NCBI GenBank assembly: GCA_949294195.1 | Contig: CASFGK010000014.1 | Span: 1-64,000, forward strand | Length of the DNA stretch: 64,000 nt | From: an uncultured Bacteroidales bacterium | Lineage (GTDB): Bacteria; Bacteroidota; Bacteroidia; Bacteroidales; UBA932 | Reading direction: 5' to 3' | Made by a program: the position numbers and the translations under genes | Notes under the pieces: generated by a model | Seen by the model: only the letters and a program-made list of their open reading frames with translations | What the model was told of the DNA's origin: nothing | Database searches by the model: none | In this document: piece by piece, positions 9,001-16,063 of the stretch | How positions within the stretch are numbered: the stretch's first letter is position 1 | Layout: every line of letters begins with the position of its first letter

Positions 9001-9142
9001 TTACGGAAGTCTTTTCCTGTATCAGGACATCCAGACTGTCGCAGACAGGCTTGAATGCATCAAGTATTCTGTTTCCGGACCGTGCCTGAGCCGATCCGCA
9101 GGCCAGGACTGCTGCAACGACGCATATCAGTATCCTACTCAT
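6017..9142 (-). CDS. Secreted amidase-like protein with golvesin/Xly-type domain and fibronectin type III module
   Basis: The start is taken at 9142 (MSRILICVVAAVLACGSAQA, a clear signal peptide), giving 1041 residues. A further open frame upstream lies inside the preceding gene. An N-terminal mixed domain leads to WQSHGRYFE (about residue 165). A golvesin/xanthan-lyase-like beta domain covers about 285-390 (WTPDIPHRGEYAVYVSY..GTWIYLGTFDF). Then come FAFHSDAG (about 490) and ELMSHQNFSD (about 567), which resemble the metal-binding His and Glu of N-acetylmuramoyl-L-alanine amidase domains. A fibronectin type III-like stretch starts near 630, and the last 300 residues are unassigned. The likely role is peptidoglycan cleavage in the periplasm, by inference. 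It overlaps the VanZ-like gene by 8 bases and the downstream gene by 4. Confidence 0.7.
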   Translation of the reverse strand: MSRILICVVAAVLACGSAQARSGNRILDAFKPVCDSLDVLIQEKTSVKGELKLSAVMKRGASLDFYFTRSLGDIPWHEDTYKWFLREIRMLFPEDYSGYRLGEIYCNRTKMSALVTNPLGNDGKPDDMPYKMKDRRAGTVPLVENLDRPDFREGLSGRHIALWQSHGRYFEQSTRRWEWQRACLFQTVEDLFTSGFVLPFLVPMLENAGCVVMLPRERDLQTSEIITDNDPHFISGPETDYPVRTFGNYSESGDWKDAGTGFADLQQIYVSNENPFRAGSARMSACIPHGEKAGRASATWTPDIPHRGEYAVYVSYKTLPNSTASAHYTVRHMGGESHFSVNQKMGGGTWIYLGTFDFQKGTEGCVILDNRTPEGFIFSPGSVITADAVKIGGGMGNMARKCMKDPEAVPEISGLPRYAEGARYWMQWAGSDSTVYSQNEQTNDYMDDFMSRGKWVQELSGGSRVNPREEGRNIPIDMAFAFHSDAGVTPGDSIVGTLGIYTLKCNGSSRFPDKSGRMTSRELTDLIQSQVVNDIRAGYDSLWSRRHIWDRSYSESRTTGVPTMLLELMSHQNFSDMRHGLDPSFRFTVSRAVYKGILKYLSNRYGCRYTVQPLPVHSFAAGLDHRKDGYRALLSWKATDDPLEPTAEAQSYVLYTRIDDGAFDTGKTVHVSRTSGGRIYTEVPVLPGHIYSYRIAACNSGGISFPSETLCVGIPEYSDGASCRNGISMLKDSAVLVVNNFDRVSCPAWFDTPQYAGFDNTLDSGVPYIKDMTFTGEMFQIRRDMPWTDDDNAGFGASYTDYAGKTVAGNTFDYPYIHGKAVIKAGYPFFSASSDAFMNDSTLRKRAWSADIICGKQVTTMIGRGAVGNRYTVFPQDMQNALRAFSSDGGNILVSGANIGTDIWDKVFPVQKDSTFMETSIRFAQDILGYKWICNYASRSTIVSPAPGTHAGIRLGEACRSMSFANRPNSTVYSVETPDGLAPASESSCTFLWYSDTRISAGVCFDAGNYRTVCLGFPVETIREPDALQEIISSSLKYFAL

Positions 9143-9554
9143 TGCCGTCCTTTTTGTTGTGCGCGGAGAATGACCAGATCGCCAGAGTAAGTACGGTACC
9201 GGAGAACAGCCCGAGACAGTCAGCCCTGAAATCATTTATGTCACAGCTCCTGTATCCTGTAAGTCCTTGAATGAGTTCGATTCCTCCGCCTATAATGATT
9301 CCCGATACCAGAATAAGAAGCAGGAAACCGATGAATCCGGATGCATTCCATCCGTTCTTGCAGAAAACCAGAGTCATGAGAGCCGGATAGGGAAAGAACA
9401 TCACGAAATGTGCGATCTTGTCTTTCGGTATGCCGAACCATTCCCCTCCGAAATCCGTTCCGGTTCCGAAATTCAGGAAGCACATCAGGAATACTGAAAT
9501 GATATACAGTACCAGAACAATCCTGGAAAGATATATTCTGAAGTTATGCCTCAT
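9135..9554 (-). CDS. VanZ-like small membrane protein
   Basis: This 139-residue protein has four predicted membrane helices (about 8-28, 48-66, 73-93 and 110-130). It also has the VanZ-family features DKIAHFVMFF in the second helix and GGGIELIQGLTGYRSCDINDFRADCLG before the last helix. VanZ proteins confer low teicoplanin resistance in some Gram-positives. In Bacteroidota the family is common and functionally uncharacterised. It is 3 bases from the kinase gene and overlaps the amidase gene by 8 bases, so it is cotranslated with cell-wall and sugar genes. Confidence 0.8.
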   Translation of the reverse strand: MRHNFRIYLSRIVLVLYIISVFLMCFLNFGTGTDFGGEWFGIPKDKIAHFVMFFPYPALMTLVFCKNGWNASGFIGFLLLILVSGIIIGGGIELIQGLTGYRSCDINDFRADCLGLFSGTVLTLAIWSFSAHNKKDGNE

Positions 9555-9557
9555 ATC

Positions 9558-10688
9558 TTATTGCATTATACATTCCTTTACGGTACGGACCATCTCGTCG
9601 TACTGGGACTCCATGCTCTGCAGAAGCCTGTACTGGGCGCGTGTCCTTACCAGATTGTGCTCAGGATATGCTGTCTTGTAATATGTGTCGCCGTCAATGT
9701 AGTCCATCAGGAATCTGAGGACCTGTTCGTAAGTGATGTATCTGGCGGAAAATGCCAGATAATCGATCTCGGTGTCTGTGAGGTTGCCTTTTCTCTGTGA
9801 AAGATATCCCTGCGTGTAGGCACGGAACATGTCCATTGACATGGATACTTTTGAAAGATCCTTGTCATCTTCGGCTCCGGTGTTTGTATATGACCTGATT
9901 GCATCTCCGAAATCGTTGAGGGAAGTGCTGCTCATGCAGGTATCCAGGTCTATGACACACAGTACGTTACCTTCTTTGTCGAAAAGTATGTTGCTGATTT
10001 TCGTATCATTGTGTGTCACTCTTGTAGGAATGGCCCCTGTCTCCACCAGTGTCCAGAAATCGAGCATTTCTTTCCTGCGGCTTTCAATCCAGCCGATTTC
10101 TTCTGTCAGGGAGGATACCCTTCCGGCCGCATTACGGGCCAGGGATTCGTCCCACTGCCGGAATCTCCATCTGATGTTGTGGAAGCCTTTTATCGTTTCG
10201 TTAAGAGGAGTGGTGAAATCGGACAACTGAGCCTGGAATTTCCCTATCCCTTCCCCGCCTTTGTAGGCAAGGGCGGGAGTGTCTGCCTTCTCGTAAGTTA
10301 CAGAACCTTCGATAAACAGTGTCATTGTCCAGTAGTTCCCTTCTTCGTCCTGATAGAAAAGGTCTCCTGCCTTACCGGCTTTTTCCTGTCCGGTCATTGT
10401 TTCGGGGATTCTTCCGATGACAGTCATGGCTTCTCTTACAGGATCGCCTCCTGCCTCTTCCACTTTTTTCCTGATGTGCTCCGTGACCAGATATATGTTC
10501 TGCATCATTCCCGGAATGTCAGGGAAAATGTTGTGGTTCTTTCTCTGGAGAATGTATCTCGGCCCGCCGGATGTCACGACTATGAAAGTGTCATTTATGA
10601 ATCCGGGTCCGAGAGGTTTTATTTCCGTTACAGTTCCTTCTGTCGCAAAGCGCGATACGATATTTGCAAGTTTGTCTGATGGTGTCAT
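9558..10688 (-). CDS. APH-fold kinase, probably acting on a hexosamine or related small molecule
   Basis: This 376-residue protein has the aminoglycoside-phosphotransferase/choline-kinase fold. A nucleotide-binding N-lobe begins GPGFINDTFIVV..YILQRKN. The Brenner motif is VTHNDTKISNILFD (about 217-230), with catalytic Asp and metal-binding Asn, and the CVIDLDTC metal-binding Asp follows. Similar Bacteroidota and Bifidobacterium proteins include N-acetylhexosamine 1-kinase (NahK), and AmgK is a MurNAc/GlcNAc kinase of the same fold. With an amidase gene two positions downstream, cell-wall sugar recycling is a fair guess, but the substrate cannot be read from sequence. True antibiotic inactivation is unlikely in this context. 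Confidence 0.75.
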   Translation of the reverse strand: MTPSDKLANIVSRFATEGTVTEIKPLGPGFINDTFIVVTSGGPRYILQRKNHNIFPDIPGMMQNIYLVTEHIRKKVEEAGGDPVREAMTVIGRIPETMTGQEKAGKAGDLFYQDEEGNYWTMTLFIEGSVTYEKADTPALAYKGGEGIGKFQAQLSDFTTPLNETIKGFHNIRWRFRQWDESLARNAAGRVSSLTEEIGWIESRRKEMLDFWTLVETGAIPTRVTHNDTKISNILFDKEGNVLCVIDLDTCMSSTSLNDFGDAIRSYTNTGAEDDKDLSKVSMSMDMFRAYTQGYLSQRKGNLTDTEIDYLAFSARYITYEQVLRFLMDYIDGDTYYKTAYPEHNLVRTRAQYRLLQSMESQYDEMVRTVKECIMQ

Positions 10689-10742
10689 TATTATATGGGT
10701 TTTAATGTTCTTAATCGTTTGAATGAGGTTTTTGGAGCATGA

Positions 10743-11387
10743 TCAGAATACCAGTTCTCCGAAGAAATCCGGCCTGTGGAAATCCGGAGCAGGGGTTTCC
10801 ACCCTGTTCCAGGACAGGAAATGGGGATGTGCGCTCTTGTCTGCACACTTGTAGAAATTCGCACGGATGGATGAAGGCAGATTGTCTGGATCAGCTCCGA
10901 TCATTTCCAGCGGAATCACCATTCCTGCGCTCCATCCGAATATCTTGCCGGAAATATCTCTCTGTTTTCGTGCCAGGGTCGAATGCCTGACCACTTCCGC
11001 CAGCTTTCCGGCAGGATAATGCATGCATTCCTCCCTGCTTTTGCGCTTGGCCCCGAGAAGAGTGCCGATGCAGTTCATCTCGAAGTTGTAGTATGTGCCG
11101 TCAACCGGATCCGAAGCGAAAAACTCACAGCAGCTGTCCTCCCATACCGGTCCGTTGTCTTCAAGAGCCATTGCCCTTAGATCCAGGCATCTTACATGAT
11201 AGAGGACGGCGATATGCGTCTTGCTCCTCGCCACTGCGAACGAAGCGTCCGGATGATACGGGAACTGGTCCGGCCAGCATACTTCCCCAATGAATGATTT
11301 GGCTCCTCCGGTCTCAAGAGCCATGTCGAGATCCTCGTAAGACATCTTTTCGAGGTCCGGAATAAAAGGTATTTTCAAAGTTTTCAT
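10743..11387 (-). CDS. CBM9-like (carbohydrate-binding family 9) protein
   Basis: This 214-residue protein has no signal peptide. It matches the DOMON/CBM9 pattern seen across Bacteroidota: an ARSKTHIAVLYHVR strand pair, the conserved VWEDSCCEFFAS motif, YNFEMNCIGTLLGAKR, a GWSAGMVIPLEM strand and a terminal FHRPDFFGELVF. Such domains usually bind sugars, but single-domain forms without export signals are unstudied. Its ATG overlaps the stop of the ABC transporter gene by one base (TAATG at 11387), and the kinase gene starts 54 bases further on. Confidence 0.75.
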   Translation of the reverse strand: MKTLKIPFIPDLEKMSYEDLDMALETGGAKSFIGEVCWPDQFPYHPDASFAVARSKTHIAVLYHVRCLDLRAMALEDNGPVWEDSCCEFFASDPVDGTYYNFEMNCIGTLLGAKRKSREECMHYPAGKLAEVVRHSTLARKQRDISGKIFGWSAGMVIPLEMIGADPDNLPSSIRANFYKCADKSAHPHFLSWNRVETPAPDFHRPDFFGELVF

Positions 11388-13228
11388 TACAGTGCCTGCA
11401 TATCGTTTAGTTTCTTGTAATATCCGTCCATGGCAATGAGGTCTTCGTGCTTTCCTCTTTCAACTATCTCTCCTTCATGCAGGACGCAGATTTCGTCTGC
11501 ATTCTTGATGGTAGAAAGCCTGTGGGCTATGGCTATTGTGGTTCTGGACGAGGTGAGTCTGTCAAGTGCTTCCTGAACAAGTCGCTCGGATTCCGTATCC
11601 AGTGCCGAGGTCGCTTCATCAAGTATGAGGATAGGGGGGTTCTTGAGTATTGCCCTCGCAATGCTGATGCGCTGCCTCTGTCCTCCGGAAAGCTTGCCGC
11701 CCCTGTCACCGATATTGGTCTCGTATCCGTTTTCCTTTTCCATTATGAAGTCATGGGCATTTGCTATTTTTGCTGCCGCGACAACCTGTTCCATGGTGGC
11801 GTTTTCCATTCCGAACGTTATATTGTTGAAGATGGTGTCGTTGAAAAGTATGGCTTCCTGGTTCACATTACCGATAAGTGAACGCAACTCTTTGATTCTG
11901 AATTTTTTGATATTTACTCCATCCAAAGTTATTTCTCCGGAGGTGACATCATGGTAGCGCGGAATCAGATCCACGAGGGTGGATTTTCCGGATCCTGACT
12001 GTCCCACCAGGGCGATTGTCTTGCCTTTCGGAATGACCAGATCAATGTGCTTGAGCACCGGTTTCCCGTCCTCATAGCTGAAGCATACGTCATTGAATTC
12101 GATGCTGTCGTTGAATCCGGTGAGGCTTACAGGCTCCGGTGACTCCTTTATGTTGTTTTCAGCCTTGAGGATCTTGTCTACACGTTCCATGGAAGCAAGC
12201 CCTTTGGGAATATTGTAACTGGCTTTTGCAAACTCCTTGAGAGGATTGAGTACGCTGTACAGTATTACCATATAATATATGAAGACGGCTGCATCGAACG
12301 GAGCGGATTCCGACAGGATAAGGGTTCCTCCGAACCAGAGCACAATCATTATCATCATTGTTCCGAGAAACTCGCTGACAGGATGTGCAAGAGACTGTCT
12401 GACCGCAACTTTTCCTGAGGCGCGGCGAAGTTCGTTGCTCACCTTCGTGAACCTTTCCACCATCCTGTCTTCGGCTATGAATGCCTTGATGATGCGCAAT
12501 CCTCCCAGAGTTTCTTCAAGCTGGGACATGGTATCGCTCCATTTTCCCTGTGCTTCAAGTGACTGTTTCTTGAGTTTTTTCCCTATCGCTCCCATTGCCC
12601 ATGCCATGATCGGGACCACCAGGACCGTGAACAGTGTCAGCTGCCAGCTTATGCCTATCAGTACAGCGAAATATGAAATTATGAGGATAGGATTCTTGAT
12701 GAGCATGTCAAGAGAGCTTGTGATGGAGTATTCGATTTCTCCGACGTCTCCGCTCATCCTGGCGATGATGTCCCCCTTACGCTCCTGGGAGAAGAATCCC
12801 AGAGGAAGGTTCATCATTTTCCTGTAGACCAAAGTCCTTATGTCACGGACTACTCCTGTCCTGAGAGGAACCATGATTGCCGATGAACCGAAATAGCAGG
12901 CCGTCTTGAGTGCGGTCATGACTATGAGGAACAGTCCCAGGAAAAGGAGAGTGGTAGAGGCGCTGAACTGCTCGACCAGCTGGGAACAGTAATAGTACAT
13001 GTTGTTGGGCAGATTCCCTATATTGTCCTTGAACGGGAGTGAATCGTTCCATGGGATCAGGACGTATGTGTTTTCATTGATTTTGAACAGTATCTGGAGA
13101 ATAGGTATTATAAGCGAGAACGAGAAAATGTTGAAAACGGCTGAAAACAGGTTCAGGAACATCGACCCGACCAGATACTTTTTATATGGAGCCACGAAGC
13201 GTTTGAGCAACTGCCAGAATTCTTTCAT
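11387..13228 (-). CDS. MsbA-type ABC exporter (fused permease and ATPase)
   Basis: Start chosen at the ATG at 13228 (MKEFWQLLKRFVAPYKKY); a TTG frame runs back to 13255. The 613-residue protein has six membrane helices in the first 320 residues (type-I exporter domain). An ATPase domain follows with Walker A GQSGSGKST, signature LSGGQRQRIS, Walker B ILILDEATSALD and an H-loop IAIAHRLST. It is a homodimeric half-transporter. The closest functional group is lipid or lipid-A flippases and multidrug exporters. It heads the minus-strand run that ends with the desulfidase-like gene; cargo unknown, possibly a cell-envelope precursor. Confidence 0.85.
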   Translation of the reverse strand: MKEFWQLLKRFVAPYKKYLVGSMFLNLFSAVFNIFSFSLIIPILQILFKINENTYVLIPWNDSLPFKDNIGNLPNNMYYYCSQLVEQFSASTTLLFLGLFLIVMTALKTACYFGSSAIMVPLRTGVVRDIRTLVYRKMMNLPLGFFSQERKGDIIARMSGDVGEIEYSITSSLDMLIKNPILIISYFAVLIGISWQLTLFTVLVVPIMAWAMGAIGKKLKKQSLEAQGKWSDTMSQLEETLGGLRIIKAFIAEDRMVERFTKVSNELRRASGKVAVRQSLAHPVSEFLGTMMIMIVLWFGGTLILSESAPFDAAVFIYYMVILYSVLNPLKEFAKASYNIPKGLASMERVDKILKAENNIKESPEPVSLTGFNDSIEFNDVCFSYEDGKPVLKHIDLVIPKGKTIALVGQSGSGKSTLVDLIPRYHDVTSGEITLDGVNIKKFRIKELRSLIGNVNQEAILFNDTIFNNITFGMENATMEQVVAAAKIANAHDFIMEKENGYETNIGDRGGKLSGGQRQRISIARAILKNPPILILDEATSALDTESERLVQEALDRLTSSRTTIAIAHRLSTIKNADEICVLHEGEIVERGKHEDLIAMDGYYKKLNDMQAL

Positions 13229-13283
13229 CACGTAATTTTTGATACAAACCTCCAAATATAGTGGTTTTTCGTGAAATCACGCT

Positions 13284-13322
13284 CAAAAAAGAAAAACCGG
13301 GCATCCTACTTGCCCGGTTTTA
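13284..13322 (-). terminator. Terminator of the small lipoprotein gene
   Basis: AAACCGGGCA and TGCCCGGTTT (13295-13320) form a perfect 10-bp stem around a short loop. On the minus strand it is followed by TTCTTTTTTG. It sits 18 bases after the stop at 13340 and insulates the ABC exporter gene. Confidence 0.85.
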
Positions 13323-13339
13323 GTATAGTGACGGTCATG

Positions 13340-13663
13340 TCAGTTCATATACAGTTTGACTGATTCTCCTGCAACTACCTGCACTGCTTTCACATCGGCC
13401 TGGTTTCCGTAAGAAACCAGATAGTCTCCGGCATTAAGGGTAAAAGGAATCTCGTTGTGTCCTTCATTCAGCTCGGATGTCGCGACGGGCTCCATGCCGG
13501 GAACATATTCCGGAGTATATGGAAAAACCTCCAGGTTTTTCCACCCGTCTGAATTGTACATGACAACGACAAGTTCTCCCTGGCTGCCAGGAAATTTCTC
13601 ACAACCGCCAATCGAAAGGACTGCAATCAAGGCGGCAATCAGATAAAATAGTCTTTTTTTCAT
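13340..13663 (-). CDS. Small hypothetical lipoprotein
   Basis: The start is placed at 13663 (MKKRLFYLIAALIAVLSIGGC), giving 107 residues with a lipobox Cys at 21; an upstream Met at 13702 would hide the signal. The mature part is a single beta-rich domain (ELVVVMYNSDGW..FTLNAGDYLVSYGNQ..VKAVQVVAGESVKLYM) that resembles the carboxypeptidase-regulatory or transthyretin-like beta sandwiches, without a specific match. Monocistronic, with TAACTTTG at 13752-13759 and a terminator after it. Function unknown. Confidence 0.65.
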   Translation of the reverse strand: MKKRLFYLIAALIAVLSIGGCEKFPGSQGELVVVMYNSDGWKNLEVFPYTPEYVPGMEPVATSELNEGHNEIPFTLNAGDYLVSYGNQADVKAVQVVAGESVKLYMN

Positions 13664-13751
13664 GATATGCTGTAGTTTATGGATAAATTCCGGTTTAACC
13701 AAAAGTTCCGTGCAAACAAGATGCGGAGAAGAACCATTGCGTTGCTTGTGT

Positions 13752-13759
13752 CAAAGTTA
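13752..13759 (-). promoter_or_regulatory. -7 motif for the small lipoprotein gene
   Basis: The minus strand reads TAACTTTG, matching TAnnTTTG, about 90 bases before the start at 13663. The spacing is long, so the leader would be unusually large or the match is chance. Confidence 0.35.
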
Positions 13760-13774
13760 AAAAGAGGGGGGGGA

Positions 13775-13786
13775 TATTTGCAAATA
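13775..13786. repeat. Perfect 12-bp palindrome upstream of the sialic-acid operon
   Basis: TATTTGCAAATA is fully self-complementary and lies about 85 bases before the presumed nanA -7 motif. It could be a regulator site for either the nan operon or the divergent lipoprotein gene, but a 12-bp AT-rich palindrome can also occur by chance. Confidence 0.3.
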
Positions 13787-13871
13787 AAGGAGCATTACTT
13801 TTTTGTGAAGTCGTTTCCTTTAAAAAGACGGAATCCGGATTGCGGACTGCAGGTATCTCGCTTTTTTGTAT

Positions 13872-13879
13872 TATCTTTG
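13872..13879 (+). promoter_or_regulatory. -7 motif for the sialic-acid operon
   Basis: TATCTTTG matches TAnnTTTG exactly, 38 bases before the nanA ATG, in a typical short-leader position. Confidence 0.5.
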
Positions 13880-13917
13880 GTATCTGATTCACCGGAACTT
13901 TATTATCAAATCACAAT

Positions 13918-14835
13918 ATGGAGAAAATCAAAGGATTGATTGACGCTCCGTTTACCCCGTTCTACAAGGACGGAGAAGTCAATTATGAGCCGGTAGGCAA
14001 GTATGCGGCGATGCTGCACAAAAACGGACTTAAAGGTGTTTTTATAAACGGTTCGTCGGGAGAAGGCTATATGCTCACTCCTGATGAGAGAATGAAACTT
14101 GCCGAGAAATGGATGGCTTCCGTACCGGAGGGTTTCAAGGTAATAGTCCATGTCGGAAGCTGCTGTCTCAAGGAGAGCGTACGCTTGGCCGCCCATGCTG
14201 CGGAAACCGGTGTCTGGGGAGTGGGGGCGATGGCTCCGCCTTTCCCGAAAATCGGACGCATAGAAGAACTCGTGAAATACTGTGAGGCAATTGCCGCAGC
14301 CGCTCCGGATCTTCCTTTCTACTATTATCATATACCTGCATTCAACGGAGCCTACCTTCCGATGCCGGACTTCCTGAAGGCCGTTGACGGGAGGATTCCG
14401 AATTTTGCCGGAATCAAATATACATATGAAAGCCTGTATGAATACAATCAGTGCCGCCTCTACAAGAACGGCAAATATGACATGCTTCACGGACAGGACG
14501 AGACTATTCTTGCCAGTCTTGCTCAGGGTGGCGCACAGGGCGGCATAGGAGGTACCACCAATTATAACGGAAGGGAACTTACGGGCATCATCGAAGCCTG
14601 GGAAAGGGGTGATATAGAGACAGCGCGTGAAAAACAGAATTTCTCCCAGGCCGTAATTAATGTCATCTGCAATTACAGGGGCAATATCGTTGCAGGCAAG
14701 CGCATAATGAAACTGATCGGACTCGATCTCGGGGAAAACAGGGTTCCTTTCAGGAACATGACGGAGGAAGAGGAAGCTTCCATGAAACAGGAGTTGGAGG
14801 CGATAGGATTTTTCAACAGGTGTAACATATTCTGA
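13918..14835 (+). CDS. nanA: N-acetylneuraminate lyase
   Basis: This 305-residue member of the dihydrodipicolinate-synthase/NAL aldolase family splits sialic acid to N-acetylmannosamine and pyruvate. Visible signatures are NGSSGEG at residues 44-50 (substrate carboxylate loop), the YYYHIP stretch with the catalytic Tyr near 137, and GIKYTYESL with the Schiff-base Lys 167. Lyase rather than synthase is supported by the following AGE epimerase, transporter and sialidase genes. It leads the operon, 3 bases before the epimerase gene. Confidence 0.9.
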   Translation: MEKIKGLIDAPFTPFYKDGEVNYEPVGKYAAMLHKNGLKGVFINGSSGEGYMLTPDERMKLAEKWMASVPEGFKVIVHVGSCCLKESVRLAAHAAETGVWGVGAMAPPFPKIGRIEELVKYCEAIAAAAPDLPFYYYHIPAFNGAYLPMPDFLKAVDGRIPNFAGIKYTYESLYEYNQCRLYKNGKYDMLHGQDETILASLAQGGAQGGIGGTTNYNGRELTGIIEAWERGDIETAREKQNFSQAVINVICNYRGNIVAGKRIMKLIGLDLGENRVPFRNMTEEEEASMKQELEAIGFFNRCNIF

Positions 14836-14837
14836 TT

Positions 14838-16025
14838 ATGAGTATTACAAAAGAGCAAAGAACCTACCTGTCTTTATGTGCACAGCAGTACAGGAATGAC
14901 TTGAAAGAAAACATCCTTCCTTTCTGGATGAAGTACGGCTACGACAGAAAGCACGGTGGAGTGTACACATGTGTGGACAGGGACGGTACGCTGATGGACA
15001 CAACCAAATCAGTATGGTTTCAGGGCCGTTTCGGATACATCATGGCCAGGGCCGCACAGCTTCAGGGAGCTGACCCGGAGTGGCTGGAAGCTTCCCGAAG
15101 TGCAATCGGATTCATTGAAAAATACTGTATAGACTCGGACGGACACATGTTCTTTACCGTGACGGAAGACGGCCGTCCGGTGCAGAAACGCAGGTATGTC
15201 TTTTCGGAATGCTTTGCGGCTATGGCCATGGCGGAATACTCTGTCGCATCCGGTGACAGGGGATATGCGGAAAAGGCTGTAATGATGTTCAGGAACATCA
15301 TCCGCATGCTCGCCACTCCGGGATTTCTCATGCCGAAAACCTATATTCCGGGCAGGGGACATTCGATTACCATGATGCTTATAAATGTGGCACAGGTTGT
15401 CAGGAAAGCAGCTTCCGATCCGATTCTGGACAGACGGACCGACCAGTCTCTGGAAGAGCTCGCAAAGTATTTCATGCATCCGGAATTCAAAACGATACTG
15501 GAGACTGTCGGCCCTGAAGGGGAATTCATTGACACATGTGCCGGACGGACAGTCAACCCCGGACACTGTATCGAGACAGGCTGGTTCATACTTGATGTCG
15601 CAAGGGACAGAAAATGGGACAGGAAGCTTGTGGATATGGGGACTACTGTAATTGACTGGGCATGGGAATGGGGCTGGGACGAACCTTATGGAGGAATGAT
15701 TAATTTCAGAGACTGCAGGAACTTCCCTTCACAGGACTATGCCCAGGACATGAAATTCTGGTGGCCACAGTGCGAAACTGTCATTGCGTCCCTGTATGCT
15801 TTCCTTGCAACGGGTGATGCGAAATATCTCGATATGCACAGAAAAGCGCATGAATATGCATATTCGCACCTTAAGGATCCCGAGTACGGGGAGTGGTTCG
15901 GCTATCTGCACAGGGACGGAACAGTAGCGCAGCCGGCAAAGGGCAATCTGTTCAAGGGTCCTTTCCATATCCCTCGCATGATGATGATTGCCGCGGACCT
16001 GTGCGATGACATACTGACAGCCTGA
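14838..16025 (+). CDS. AGE-family epimerase (N-acylglucosamine 2-epimerase type)
   Basis: This 395-residue protein has the (alpha/alpha)6-barrel pattern of the renin-binding-protein/AGE family: FWMKYGYDRKHGGVYT, VWFQGRFGYIMA, a central PGHCIETGWFILD with conserved His and Glu, WWPQCETVIA, and a C-terminal GEWFGYLHRDG..KGNLFKGPFHIPRMM. In sialic-acid operons of Bacteroidota this enzyme (called NanE there, unrelated to the E. coli NanE fold) turns N-acetylmannosamine into N-acetylglucosamine. Adjacency to nanA at 3 bases supports that role. Cellobiose 2-epimerases share the fold but not this context. Confidence 0.88.
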   Translation: MSITKEQRTYLSLCAQQYRNDLKENILPFWMKYGYDRKHGGVYTCVDRDGTLMDTTKSVWFQGRFGYIMARAAQLQGADPEWLEASRSAIGFIEKYCIDSDGHMFFTVTEDGRPVQKRRYVFSECFAAMAMAEYSVASGDRGYAEKAVMMFRNIIRMLATPGFLMPKTYIPGRGHSITMMLINVAQVVRKAASDPILDRRTDQSLEELAKYFMHPEFKTILETVGPEGEFIDTCAGRTVNPGHCIETGWFILDVARDRKWDRKLVDMGTTVIDWAWEWGWDEPYGGMINFRDCRNFPSQDYAQDMKFWWPQCETVIASLYAFLATGDAKYLDMHRKAHEYAYSHLKDPEYGEWFGYLHRDGTVAQPAKGNLFKGPFHIPRMMMIAADLCDDILTA

Positions 16026-16063
16026 CCTGAACAAATAACCGATAACACTGAAACTGACAATCA

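Noticed and set aside
9143-9235. Extended N-terminus of the amidase/golvesin protein (start at 9235)
   Set aside because: The extension overlaps the VanZ-like gene and would bury a clear signal peptide; the start at 9142 is preferred.
9135-9554. Glycopeptide resistance locus (VanZ)
   Set aside because: No vanA/B/H/X/Y genes are nearby; VanZ-like membrane proteins are common in Bacteroidota without resistance roles.
9558-10688. Aminoglycoside resistance gene
   Set aside because: It has the APH fold, but its context and the related hexosamine kinases point to a metabolic kinase; nothing shows antibiotic specificity.
13229-13255. TTG start for the ABC exporter
   Set aside because: The ATG at 13228 gives a natural N-terminus for the first membrane helix; the extension adds residues not seen in the family.
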